Source: Magnetovibrio sp. PR-2
GTDB taxonomy: Bacteria; Pseudomonadota; Alphaproteobacteria; Rhodospirillales; Magnetovibrionaceae
Assembly: GCF_036689815.1 (NCBI RefSeq)
Contig: NZ_JBAHUR010000003.1
Span: 1 to 64,000, forward strand
Direction: 5' to 3'
DNA length: 64,000 nucleotides
Under the pieces are notes generated by a model that saw only the letters and a program-made list of their open reading frames with translations, was not told the origin of the DNA and did no database searches. Each line of letters begins with the position of its first letter. The stretch's first letter is position 1. A program made the translations under genes and the position numbers. This document shows positions 53,101 to 61,253 of the stretch, one piece after another.

Positions 53101-56100
53101 GCCGCAAGATTACTCGGGCACGTTCGATCTGGGCGTCTCCATGACGGTGATCGACGAAGCCACGGGCTTGCCTTCGGATACGGGTGTTGCCACGGGCACC
53201 ATCGGTGTGACGGTGAACCCGGATGCGGACGACGCAACGGTTTCCGGCACGGCGTCGGGTACGGAAGACACGGCGATTGCCATCGACCTGACCACGTCCA
53301 TTGGTGACACGGACGGCTCTGAAAGTGCCACCGGCTTCACCATCTCTGGTGTGCCTTCGGGTGCGACCTTGTCGGCTGGTACGGACAATGGCGACGGCAC
53401 TTGGACATTGACGCCGGATCAAATCGACGGTTTGACCATCACGCCGCCACAAGATTACTCCGGTACGTTCGATCTGGGCGTCTCCATGACGGTGATCGAC
53501 GAAGCCACGGGTCTGCCTTCGGATACGGGTGTTGCCACGGGCACCATCGGTGTGACGGTGAACCCGGATGCGGACGACGCAACGGTTTCCGGCACGGCGT
53601 CGGGTACGGAAGACACGGCGATTGCCATCGATCTCACCACGTCGATCGGTGACACGGACGGTTCGGAAAGTGCCACCGGCTTCACCATCTCTGGTGTTCC
53701 AAGCGGTGCGACCTTGTCGGCCGGTACGGACAATGGCGATGGGACTTGGACGTTGACGCCGGATCAAATCGACGGTTTGACCATCACGCCGCCACAAGAT
53801 TACTCCGGTACGTTCGATCTGGGCGTCTCCATGACGGTGATCGACGAAGCCACGGGTCTGCCTTCGGATACGGGTGTTGCCACGGGCACCATCGGTGTGA
53901 CGGTGAACCCGGATGCGGATACGCCGACCGTTTCGGCAGGTCCGTCTACGGGCGACGAAGATTCTCCGATCGATCTGAACATCTCTACGGGTGTGACGGA
54001 TACAGACGGTTCTGAAACTGTGACGTCTGTTACCATTTCCGGTGTTCCAAGCGGTGCGACGTTGTCCGGTGGTACGGACAATGGCGACGGCACCTGGACG
54101 TTGTCTCCGGACGATTTGCCTGGCCTGACGATTACGCCGCCGGAAGACTACAACGGCACGTTTAGCCTGGACGTGACCACGTTGGTCACGGATACGGCGA
54201 CGGGTCTGCCTTCGGATACGGCGACGGCTACGACGTCCTTGGATATCACGGTCGCGCCGGTTGGTGATGCACCGACGGTCGTCATTGGTGGCGGCACGGG
54301 TGACGAAGATACCCAAATTCCAATCAGCATTACAGTTACGCCGGAAGGTGGCGAGGAGTTGGCTTCTGTGACCATTAGCGGCTTGCCGGATGGCGCGACG
54401 CTGTCTGCGGGTACGTATGATGCGACCAGTGACACCTGGACGCTTGAACCGGGCGATCTGAACGGTCTGACCATGACGCCGGATCTGCACTACAGCGGTA
54501 CGCCGACCTTGACGGTGACGGCTGTGACGGATGAAGGTGGCACAGCTTCGACGGACGCTCCGGTTACGGTGGTTGCCGTGGCCGATGCACCGCCGATCAC
54601 TTTGGATATCGGTGAGCCGACGGGCACAGAAGGTGGCTTCATCCCCGATATCGATGCCTTCCCGCATGACCTGTCCAACATTGTCATGTACCTGGAAGAC
54701 GATAATGGCGACATCGAGAAGGTCAAAGTCGAAGGCTTCCCGGGTGGCGGCCTCAACGACGTCAACGACCTGGGTTTGCAGGAATACATCGAAACCAACT
54801 ATCCGGGTACGGACTTGGTTGGCTTGACGGTCAAAGCCGGTGACAACCACACGCCGGGCTTCGGTCCAGGTGAGGGCGAACTGGTTTATGTCGCGGATGG
54901 CATGACCCAGTCCGACTTGCCTGTGTCTGCTAAAGCAGATGACGAGCACAGCTACAACAACACGTTGGACGGCCTGGATCCGACACCGACCGGTGGCGGC
55001 AGCGACGGTGGTTTGACCTATCCGGTCGAAATCACCACCAGCTTGGTCGACACGGACGGTTCGGAAGTTCTGAGCCTGACACTGACTAACGTTCCGGACG
55101 GCGTGACATTGTCTGCCGGTACGGATAACGGTGACGGCACGTGGGATGTTCCGGTCAATGCCATTGACGGCTTGACTATGGACGTTCCGGCGGGCACGGA
55201 TGCGTTCACGTTGGGCGCAACGGCGACGTCCACCGAACAGTCCAACCAAGACAGTGCTTCCAATTCGGCCACGGCAGACGTGGGCGGTGCGGGCACTAAC
55301 CCGGATCCGACTGTGGAAGTTGGCGATGTGACGGGCAACGAAGATGGCTCGGTCACTTTGGATATCACGGTGACCAACACGGAAACCGTTACCATCACCA
55401 ATGTGGCCGACGGCACGTTGTCGGCAGGCACGGACAATGGCGACGGGTCTTGGACCTTGACGCCTGCGCAGCTTGAAGGTCTGACCTTTACGCCGGATGC
55501 GGATTGGAGCGGAGAGTTCGACATCGGTGTGACGGCAACGTCTTCTGATGGTTCGACCGCAACGGATGTCGGCAACATTGCCGTGAACCCGGATGCGGAT
55601 GCGCCGACTTTGACGGCTTCTGCGGCTTCGGGTGACGAAGATACGGCGATCGATCTGTCGATTTCCACGGCTGTGACCGACACGGATGGTTCGGAAAGCA
55701 TTTCCTCCATCGTTATCAGTGGCGTGCCGAGCGGCGCAACGCTGAATGCCGGGACCGACAACGGTGACGGTACCTGGACGTTGGATGAAGGCGATTTGAC
55801 TGGCCTGCAAATCACGACGGCTGACGATTATAATGGATCGTTTGACCTGACGGTGACGACGAACATCGTCGATACGGCAACGGGTCTGCCTTCGGACACA
55901 GCATCAACCAGCACCACGCTGGGCGTAACGGTTGCTCCGGTTGGCGACGCACCGACCATCGTGATTGGTGGTACGGGTGATGAAGATACGAACATCCCGA
56001 TCAGCATCTCCGTGACACCGGAAGGTGGAGAAACGCTGGAAACTGTGACCATTACCGGCTTGCCGGATGGCGCGACGCTGTCTGCGGGTACGTATGATGC

Positions 56101-59100
56101 GACCAGCGACACCTGGACACTTGAACCAGGCGATCTGAACGGGCTCACCATGACGCCGGATCTGCACTACAGCGGTACACCAACCTTGACGGTGACGGCT
56201 GTAACGGATGAAGGCGGTACGTCTTCGACGTCTGCCGAAGTTCCGGTCATTGCTGTGGCTGACGCTCCGCCGGTGACCATCGATATCGGTGAAGGCACGG
56301 ACGCGGGTGGCGACTTGGGCTCCATCAGTATGGAAAACATGGGCCAAGAAAGTGCGGCTTATGAAAATACTATCGGTTGGTACGTCAAAGGCGAAAACGG
56401 CGAACCCACCGAAGGCGGCATCATTTGGGCCGACACCAAACAAGACATCGGCGATGTTTGGACCATGGACGATGTGGACCCGGACACCATCGGCTTCTTC
56501 GTGCTGCCGAACGGCGGGACGGCGAACCCGGACTTGGCCAGTGGCGATGCTGTCACCTTTGAACAGGACGCCAACGGCACGTGGCAGGTTGTCGATAGCG
56601 ACGGCAACACGCTGGATGCGGCTTCGGCCGGAGACGTTGCGTTGTTCCACGATCCGTCGTTGAACGCCAGCGACTTCGACTACACCGCAGACAATGCCGT
56701 TGACGGCAACATGAACTGGGAAGATCTGCTGGGTGGCGGTGACAATGACTTTAACGATGTCAATGTCAACTTGACCACCGAAGCGGGCAGCGGCACCGCA
56801 GGTACGGAGTATCCGGTGGACATCACCACCAGCTTGGTTGACCAAGACGGTTCTGAAACCCTGGGCTTGGTTGTCACGGGCATTCCGGATGGTGTGACCT
56901 TGTCGGCCGGTACGGATAACGGTGACGGTTCCTGGACATTGGATCCGAACAGCGATCTGGACGCATTGACCATGTTCGTTCCGGAAACGGTCACTGACGA
57001 CATCACGTTGACGGCAACCGCGACGGCGACGGAAGGTTCCAACCAAGATCAAGCTTCCAGCTCGGCATCCGATACCTTGGATGTGCCGGACGTTCCGGAT
57101 CCGACTGTGACCATCAACGGTGTGGCTTCGGGTGACGAAGACACGGCCATTGCGCTCGACATCACGGCAACCAATGCTGATAGCATTACCATCACCAACC
57201 TGCCGGACGGCGCGACCTTGTCGGCGGGTACGGACAATGGTGGTGGCTCTTGGACCTTGACGCCGGAACAACTCGACGGTCTGACCATGACCCCGGGTGA
57301 ACACTACAGCGGCGACACCACCATGACCGTTTCGGTCACGGGTACTAATGGTGAAACCGTCAGCACGACGGGCAGTGTCGAAGTTGAGGCTGTTGCCGAT
57401 GCACCGACCCTGACCGTTGAGTTGGGTGACGGCGTTGAAAGCAGCGGTGGCGAAGCCACAACCACGTTTGATCTGGACGTTACCTCCAACTTGGTTGACA
57501 CCGACGGTTCTGAAACCTTGTCCATAACGGTTGGCGGCATCCCCGATGGGGCTGCATTGACGGCCGGTACGGACAATGGTGACGGCACCTGGACCTTGAC
57601 CAGCGGTCAGCTTGACGGCTTGCAAGTTGAAGTTACGGGTGACGATGTCGATGACTTCGATTTGACGGTCACGGCAACGGCAACCGAGCCGAATGGCGAT
57701 ACGGCTTCTGTGAGCTCGACCGTTACGGTGGAAGCTGGCGAAGACGCCGAGCCGCCAACCGCAGAAGTCGGCGACGAAGCCGAAGGTGATGAAGATACGG
57801 CCATCGCGCTCGATATCTCGGTCGCCAATACGGCTTCGGTCACCATTACGGGTGTCCCGTCCGGCGCAAGCCTGTCGGCGGGTACGGACAATGGTGGCGG
57901 CAGCTGGACCTTGGGCCCGGATGATCTGTCTGGTCTGACGATTACGCCGCCGGAAGACTACAGCGGTTCGTTCGACCTGGGCATCACGGCCACCAGCGAA
58001 AGCGGTGAAACGGCTTCGACCACAGCAAGCGTTGATGTGGAAGCCGTTGCCGATGCTCCGTCCTTGTCGGCCTCCATCGGCGACGGTGTTGTCGCAGGTG
58101 GTGATGACGACGGTGGCTCGGATGCAGACGCTGATGCAGACGCTGACGCTGATGCAGACGCTGACGCCGATGCAGATGCAGATGCAGATGCTGACGCCGA
58201 CGCCGACGCAGATGCAGACGCAGATTCTGACGACGATGGCGACGACGAAGGTTCTGACGCATACGATGTCAGTGAATTCGGTGTCGGTGCCGGGGCCAAC
58301 GCTGGTTCGGATGAGAAACAGCAAAAAATGTCGTCGAAAGACGACGAATGGACCGGTGACGATGACAACAACGACGTCAAAGGCACCAAGAACGACGATG
58401 TTATGGCCGGTAAAGACGGCGCAGACGAAATCGACGGCTCCAAAGGTGACGATGTTATCTTCGGTGGTGCCGGTTCGGATGAACTCACCGGCGGTTCCGG
58501 TGACGACATCCTCTTCGGCGGTTCCGGTAACAACGAGCTCGACGGTGGTTCCGGCAACGACTTCATCATTTCCGGCGACGGCAATGATGATATCGACGGC
58601 GGTTCCGGTGACGATGTCATCTTCGCTGGCGGCGGCATGAACAAAGTCGACGGCGGTTCCGGCGATGACGTCATGACGTTCTCCGGATCGCGTGACGAAT
58701 ACACCTTCACCTCCATGGGTAACGGCGCCTACGTCATCGAACACAATGATGGCGGCGACGACGGCACCAGCTGGGTCGAAAATGTGGAGACCTTCCAATT
58801 CATGGATGGTCAATACGATCTCGACGACATGTCCGCTTCCAACCCGGGCGGAGAAAGCAGTGACGAAACGGTCACCTACGACATCTCCATCTCCACGGGT
58901 TTGGAAGACACCGACGGTTCGGAAACGCTCAGCGATGTGACCATTTCCAACATTCCGGACGGGGCAACGTTCTCTGCCGGTACGGACAATGGTGATGGTA
59001 CTTGGACCATGAGCGATAACGATCTCAGCGGCTTGACGCTGACGGTTGACAGCTCCGTGTCTTCGGACTTCTCCATGTCCATCGCGGTGACGTCTACGGA

Positions 59101-59449
59101 AACGTCTAACGGTGACACATCCACCAGCACGACCTCCATGGATGTGGTCTTGCCGGATGACTTCGGTGGTGACGATGCCGGTGGTTCCGACGTCACGGGC
59201 GACACGTCCGCAGATGCTCTGGATCCGTTGGCTGCTATGTTCTCTGACGAGGATAGCTTGACGGTGGATGGTGAGACCTACGACATCAGCTCGCTCACCG
59301 ACGGCGACAGCACCGACGATTATGGTGGAGCTGCTCCGATCGGTAAGAAAGCTGAAAGCGACGACTACGACCCGGCCGACAACGACACCACAGACGGCTA
59401 TACCGTCACCAACGATGGTGGCAACGGTCCGGGTGGCGACATCGAATAA
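50147..59449 (+). CDS. Giant RTX adhesin, main body (Ig/cadherin-like repeats, DUF4114-like domain, RTX, T1SS-type C-terminus)
   Basis: The 3100-residue frame continues the FecR-like domain. It passes the TAAG motif (50510-50521, residues 334-337 counted from 49511), a 14-residue Asp run and about 20 Ig/cadherin-like repeats of roughly 90-115 residues (SGVPSGATLSAGTDNGDGTWTL...). It then has a DUF4114-like domain near 56356-56790 (DNDFNDVNVNL), an (Asp-Ala)17 linker, RTX nonapeptides GGSGDD... binding Ca2+ (about 58381-58680) and a secretion-signal-like acidic C-terminus. This is the layout of LapA/BapA-type surface adhesins exported by type I secretion. TAAG is the sequence cut by LapG in Pseudomonas LapA and CdrA. 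No T1SS genes are present in the window. Whether ATG 50147 is ever used as a start is doubtful. Confidence 0.88.
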   Translation: MTLHTPVATIGIRGTQVGVDITNGQNVDIVLMEEADGFVGEVVVMNNAGVSVLNGANEFTVVNSMFAAPAETTVIDTQDMINAFSASLRHLPLRNDNVNDFGLQGDALSGDEEADGFNDFDTAAGDGGGNAEGLADFDKVPGEDVSSNLDAEGLADFDVVGDDELEEIVTPPIGSPIIVPDDDGILDAVDNVVNNLAGVPPKKTSAPGRNDDDDDDDDDDDDDDNNTDDADISVSLSGGGTEDQLFNLNISVTAQTGDTIDSIVLTGVPDGSTLVLSSGAQINADGSAISLTSGQLAGLQMKAPEDYSGSFDLTVTAKSSEGTASDTDIKTTTINVNPDVDAIDLSASAGTAVNGQPIDLNISADWGEDKAGDTSESVDSITIAGVPTGASLSAGADNGDGTWTLTEAQLNNLQLTPAPGNATDIDLTVTFTVIDEATGLPTDRDSDSETINIHIDQADVEASISGSGTEDQKFDLNISVTAESDDTIDSISLSGIPDGSTLFLANGTQINADGSDIALTSDQLAGLQMQAPADYSGTFDVTVTAKASDGSASDTDVTITTITVNPDADIPTLTATSAGGDEDTAIALNIATAVTDTDGSESVESIVISGVPSGASLSAGTDNGDGTWTLSEAQLSGLELTPADNFNGTINLDVTSNIIDVATGLPSDTESVTTPLAVTVSPVPDAPSVVVGAASGTEDTAMGLDITVNPTNGVAVDSVTLTGVPSGSTITLANGDTITSDGSDIELSEAQVDAGLQLTAPEDYSGTFEVGVTAVSVDGGTSSSTFDVAVNPDADIPTLTATSAGGDEDTAIALNIATAVTDTDGSESVESIVISGVPSGASLSAGTDNGDGTWTLDTGDLSNLTITPPTDFSGTIDLSVTTNVVDTATGLPSDTSSATTALTVEVNPDVDIDDATVSGTASGTEDTAIAIDLTTSIGDTDGSESATGFTISGVPSGATLSAGTDNGDGTWTLTPDQIDGLTITPPQDYSGTFDLGVSMTVIDEATGLPSDTGVATGTIGVTVNPDADDATVSGTASGTEDTAIAIDLTTSIGDTDGSESATGFTISGVPSGATLSAGTDNGDGTWTLTPDQIDGLTITPPQDYSGTFDLGVSMTVIDEATGLPSDTGVATGTIGVTVNPDADDATVSGTASGTEDTAIAIDLTTSIGDTDGSESATGFTISGVPSGATLSAGTDNGDGTWTLTPDQIDGLTITPPQDYSGTFDLGVSMTVIDEATGLPSDTGVATGTIGVTVNPDADTPTVSAGPSTGDEDSPIDLNISTGVTDTDGSETVTSVTISGVPSGATLSGGTDNGDGTWTLSPDDLPGLTITPPEDYNGTFSLDVTTLVTDTATGLPSDTATATTSLDITVAPVGDAPTVVIGGGTGDEDTQIPISITVTPEGGEELASVTISGLPDGATLSAGTYDATSDTWTLEPGDLNGLTMTPDLHYSGTPTLTVTAVTDEGGTASTDAPVTVVAVADAPPITLDIGEPTGTEGGFIPDIDAFPHDLSNIVMYLEDDNGDIEKVKVEGFPGGGLNDVNDLGLQEYIETNYPGTDLVGLTVKAGDNHTPGFGPGEGELVYVADGMTQSDLPVSAKADDEHSYNNTLDGLDPTPTGGGSDGGLTYPVEITTSLVDTDGSEVLSLTLTNVPDGVTLSAGTDNGDGTWDVPVNAIDGLTMDVPAGTDAFTLGATATSTEQSNQDSASNSATADVGGAGTNPDPTVEVGDVTGNEDGSVTLDITVTNTETVTITNVADGTLSAGTDNGDGSWTLTPAQLEGLTFTPDADWSGEFDIGVTATSSDGSTATDVGNIAVNPDADAPTLTASAASGDEDTAIDLSISTAVTDTDGSESISSIVISGVPSGATLNAGTDNGDGTWTLDEGDLTGLQITTADDYNGSFDLTVTTNIVDTATGLPSDTASTSTTLGVTVAPVGDAPTIVIGGTGDEDTNIPISISVTPEGGETLETVTITGLPDGATLSAGTYDATSDTWTLEPGDLNGLTMTPDLHYSGTPTLTVTAVTDEGGTSSTSAEVPVIAVADAPPVTIDIGEGTDAGGDLGSISMENMGQESAAYENTIGWYVKGENGEPTEGGIIWADTKQDIGDVWTMDDVDPDTIGFFVLPNGGTANPDLASGDAVTFEQDANGTWQVVDSDGNTLDAASAGDVALFHDPSLNASDFDYTADNAVDGNMNWEDLLGGGDNDFNDVNVNLTTEAGSGTAGTEYPVDITTSLVDQDGSETLGLVVTGIPDGVTLSAGTDNGDGSWTLDPNSDLDALTMFVPETVTDDITLTATATATEGSNQDQASSSASDTLDVPDVPDPTVTINGVASGDEDTAIALDITATNADSITITNLPDGATLSAGTDNGGGSWTLTPEQLDGLTMTPGEHYSGDTTMTVSVTGTNGETVSTTGSVEVEAVADAPTLTVELGDGVESSGGEATTTFDLDVTSNLVDTDGSETLSITVGGIPDGAALTAGTDNGDGTWTLTSGQLDGLQVEVTGDDVDDFDLTVTATATEPNGDTASVSSTVTVEAGEDAEPPTAEVGDEAEGDEDTAIALDISVANTASVTITGVPSGASLSAGTDNGGGSWTLGPDDLSGLTITPPEDYSGSFDLGITATSESGETASTTASVDVEAVADAPSLSASIGDGVVAGGDDDGGSDADADADADADADADADADADADADADADADADADSDDDGDDEGSDAYDVSEFGVGAGANAGSDEKQQKMSSKDDEWTGDDDNNDVKGTKNDDVMAGKDGADEIDGSKGDDVIFGGAGSDELTGGSGDDILFGGSGNNELDGGSGNDFIISGDGNDDIDGGSGDDVIFAGGGMNKVDGGSGDDVMTFSGSRDEYTFTSMGNGAYVIEHNDGGDDGTSWVENVETFQFMDGQYDLDDMSASNPGGESSDETVTYDISISTGLEDTDGSETLSDVTISNIPDGATFSAGTDNGDGTWTMSDNDLSGLTLTVDSSVSSDFSMSIAVTSTETSNGDTSTSTTSMDVVLPDDFGGDDAGGSDVTGDTSADALDPLAAMFSDEDSLTVDGETYDISSLTDGDSTDDYGGAAPIGKKAESDDYDPADNDTTDGYTVTNDGGNGPGGDIE
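50510..50521 (+). other. TAAG motif, predicted LapG-type cleavage site
   Basis: Codons ACC GCT GCT GGC encode Thr-Ala-Ala-Gly at conceptual residues 334-337, directly after the FecR-like module in an acidic Gly-rich linker (NDFDTAAGDGGG). LapG proteases cut between the alanines of TAAG in LapA and CdrA. A LapG-type gene starts at 63688, which makes this match meaningful. Confidence 0.65.
50777..50818 (+). repeat. GAC/GAT trinucleotide run (14 Asp codons)
   Basis: Fourteen consecutive Asp codons (GAC or GAT) form an acidic spacer between the retention module and the first Ig-like repeat. Trinucleotide runs can change copy number without shifting the frame. Confidence 0.9.
51841..52036 (+). 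repeat. Adhesin repeat block, first copy (196 bp)
   Basis: This block reappears at 52519-52714 with about one base difference seen (offset 678 bp). It encodes PDADIPTLTATSAGGDEDTAIAL to DGTWTL. Recent duplication or gene conversion within the repeat region is implied. Confidence 0.85.
52519..52714 (+). repeat. Adhesin repeat block, second copy (196 bp)
   Basis: Near-identical to 51841-52036, while the sequence between and after the two copies diverges (SEAQLSGLELTPADNF against DTGDLSNLTITPPTDF). This mosaic pattern points to recombination between repeats. Confidence 0.85.
52883..53917 (+). repeat. Three near-identical 345-bp tandem repeats in the adhesin
   Basis: Units at 52883-53227, 53228-53572 and 53573-53917 each begin GACGACGCAACGGTTTCC and encode the same 115-residue Ig-like domain, differing mainly at scattered synonymous sites. 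The high identity contrasts with the diverged flanking repeats, so the array was recently amplified and can probably expand or contract. Confidence 0.93.
58121..58222 (+). repeat. Hexanucleotide GAYGCN array, (Asp-Ala)17
   Basis: Seventeen Asp-Ala codon pairs lie between the last Ig-like repeat and the RTX region, flanked by Asp/Ser/Gly-rich sequence. It acts as a flexible acidic linker that may vary in length by slippage in 6-bp steps. Confidence 0.9.
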
Positions 59450-59467
59450 GGTCACGCCCCTCTAAAC

Positions 59468-59503
59468 AAAACGGCGCTTTCTGAAATGGAAAGCGCCGTT
59501 TTT
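59468..59503. terminator. Bidirectional rho-independent terminator
   Basis: AACGGCGCTTTC pairs perfectly with GAAAGCGCCGTT, with A-rich sequence on the left and TTTTT on the right. It separates the convergent adhesin and ATP-grasp genes and ends both. Its loop begins TGAAAT, as in the terminator at 5176-5209. Confidence 0.93.
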
Positions 59504-59505
59504 GT

Positions 59506-60891
59506 TTATGTGAGGTGTTTATGCACCATGTCGGTAAAGGCTTGGGTGATGCGCTCCAACCCCGGGCGCATGTAGGGGAAGGTGTCGGCGTAGTCGTATT
59601 TGTGGCGCATGGCGGGGTTGAGCTCGTAGATCAAAACGCGGCCGTCTTCGTGTATGGCGAAGTCGAAGCCAAAAAACTCTAAATCGATCTGTTTGGCCAA
59701 TGCCTCGACCTTACCCATGACCGAAGGGCCTAAGTGCGCGCGCGGGTCGTTCATGAAGGCTTCTTCATGATGCATCATCCACGGGTGGTGTTTCATCAAC
59801 GTCATGCGGTTTCGTCCATGCACCATCCATTCCGTGTCGATGTGGCAGACGACCGGGTAGAGGGCGCCGTCGATGCTAAACATGCGGTACTTGTGAAAGT
59901 AGCCGTCCAAATGACGCACATCGATGAACTGAATGGCGTAGATGTCGGCAGGAGCAGGGTACCTTGCCAGGAACTGGTCTAAGTCGCTCAGCGTTCTGAC
60001 CAAGACCAAACCTTGGCCTTTGTGAAGTCCGGCGATGCGAAAAATGTAGGGGTATTGGATGCCGTTCTTGTGGATTTGTTTGTCGAGCTCTTGTGCGGAT
60101 TGTTTGTCCTTGTGAAGTCTCAGGGTGCCCGGGAACTCAATGTCTTCAGCGTCTTTAAAGCGGAAGTGATTCTCGTCGCGTGTGGTGGCGCGCACGGCTG
60201 CGGGACGATTGATGATGGGCCCGTTATAGCCTTCAAGAAAATGCTCCAGCCCCAACAAGGCTTCGTCTTCAATGTCGGGATCGGCAATGGTGTTGAGGAT
60301 CAAACCAACGTCCTGAGGAATGGCGACGTTGGGCGCTTGGCTGGAGGCCATGGTTAAGTAATGGCGGGGGATGACTTCGTCTTTGAACAGATGTTTGGTC
60401 TGAAAGTGTCCGCCACGTCGGCGCACGTAAGGCGTTTTGGGGACGGGTCCCGTGAGGGGGCGCACACCCGTCACGCCGTCGACGCGCAAAAGAGATGGGG
60501 TTTTGCCGTCCACACCTTTCCCGGCTTTCAGGGGGACGCGCTGGTAAAAATCGGTTATGACGGATCGTCCAGCCTGTTCTTCACCGTGGCGAAATAAGAG
60601 GGCGGACAGCATCAAGTGCGCCATGCGAGCATCCGGGTTCAGCTTAACCGCGCGCTCAAGGGCAGGGCGGGCATCGTCGAAAGCGCCAGCGAGATAAAGA
60701 TTGTGCCCCAACCGCGACCAGCCATAGGCGTAGCTTGGGCGATGCTCACTCAGTAGCTTCCACATCTCAGCGGCTTGAGCGAAATCCTTATCTTTTTCAT
60801 ACCCCTTGGCCCGGCTTTTCAGCAGATCCAAAACGGCCTTGGACGGCTTTGTTTTTTTCTTCTGTGGGCGTAGGGTGACATTCAGTTCCAT
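59506..60891 (-). CDS. TPR protein with C-terminal ATP-grasp-like domain
   Basis: The 461-residue soluble protein has TPR-like helices (about 20-125; YEKDKDFAQAAEMWKLLSEHRPSYAYGWSRLGHNLYLAGAFDDARPALERAVKLNPD). An ATP-grasp-like half (about 190-461) ends in the metal-binding strand FFGFDFAIHEDGRVLIYELNPAM. ATP-grasp enzymes ligate amino or carboxyl groups. It stands between the giant adhesin and a sensor gene, and such proteins might modify or help a large exported protein, but no substrate is known. No signal peptide is present. Confidence 0.8.
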   Translation of the reverse strand: MELNVTLRPQKKKTKPSKAVLDLLKSRAKGYEKDKDFAQAAEMWKLLSEHRPSYAYGWSRLGHNLYLAGAFDDARPALERAVKLNPDARMAHLMLSALLFRHGEEQAGRSVITDFYQRVPLKAGKGVDGKTPSLLRVDGVTGVRPLTGPVPKTPYVRRRGGHFQTKHLFKDEVIPRHYLTMASSQAPNVAIPQDVGLILNTIADPDIEDEALLGLEHFLEGYNGPIINRPAAVRATTRDENHFRFKDAEDIEFPGTLRLHKDKQSAQELDKQIHKNGIQYPYIFRIAGLHKGQGLVLVRTLSDLDQFLARYPAPADIYAIQFIDVRHLDGYFHKYRMFSIDGALYPVVCHIDTEWMVHGRNRMTLMKHHPWMMHHEEAFMNDPRAHLGPSVMGKVEALAKQIDLEFFGFDFAIHEDGRVLIYELNPAMRHKYDYADTFPYMRPGLERITQAFTDMVHKHLT

Positions 60892-61017
60892 AGGCTGAGA
60901 ATACTATGGCTTCGCATAGGAGAATAGTTCAAAACGGAGTATAATGGTGAGTGACGTCAATCACAGGCGAGGCCATGCCTGTGTGCTCTAATGGCAGGCG
61001 TGAAAAGGAGTACGCCT

Positions 61018-61224
61018 ATGTTGACCTTCGAAGTCGTCCTCTATAATGAAGCCGTCCGCGCGCGGGTACGCGAAGGTTTGCATCACCGCCAGCTCAGCGA
61101 TGACTGGGGTGATAGCCACTATGTCGAGATCAAGGCCGCAGACGAAACCAGAGCCTTGGCGAAAGTGGAAGAACGTTATCCCAGCGATCACGGTTACGTG
61201 GTTGAGGGCATCACGTTGATGTAA
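61018..61224 (+). CDS. Small conserved-type protein, unknown function
   Basis: The 68-residue product starts at the ATG preceded by AAAAGGAG (61018). It has a ferredoxin-like alternation of strand and helix, FEVVLYNEAVRARVREGLHHRQLSDDWGDSHYVEIKAADETRALAKVEERYPSDHGYVVEGI, and no membrane segment or metal motif. I recall similar short proteins in alphaproteobacteria but cannot assign a function. It lies alone on the plus strand between two minus-strand genes. Confidence 0.65.
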   Translation: MLTFEVVLYNEAVRARVREGLHHRQLSDDWGDSHYVEIKAADETRALAKVEERYPSDHGYVVEGITLM

Positions 61225-61253
61225 TGATCAATGAAACGCGGACAGGCTAGCCG

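Noticed and set aside
52883-53917. CRISPR-like regular repeats
   Set aside because: The repeats are long, contiguous, in frame and coding for Ig-like domains, with no spacers and no cas genes.
52832-55810. 992-codon minus-strand open frame opposite the adhesin
   Set aside because: It is antisense to the adhesin repeats, is an Arg/Gln/Thr-rich low-complexity translation that mirrors the repeat period, and has no ribosome-binding site; it is a shadow of biased codon use.
55904-59455. 1183-codon minus-strand open frame opposite the adhesin C-terminal half
   Set aside because: It has the same features as the other antisense frame: valine/isoleucine low complexity opposite Asp-rich sequence, and it ends where the sense gene ends.
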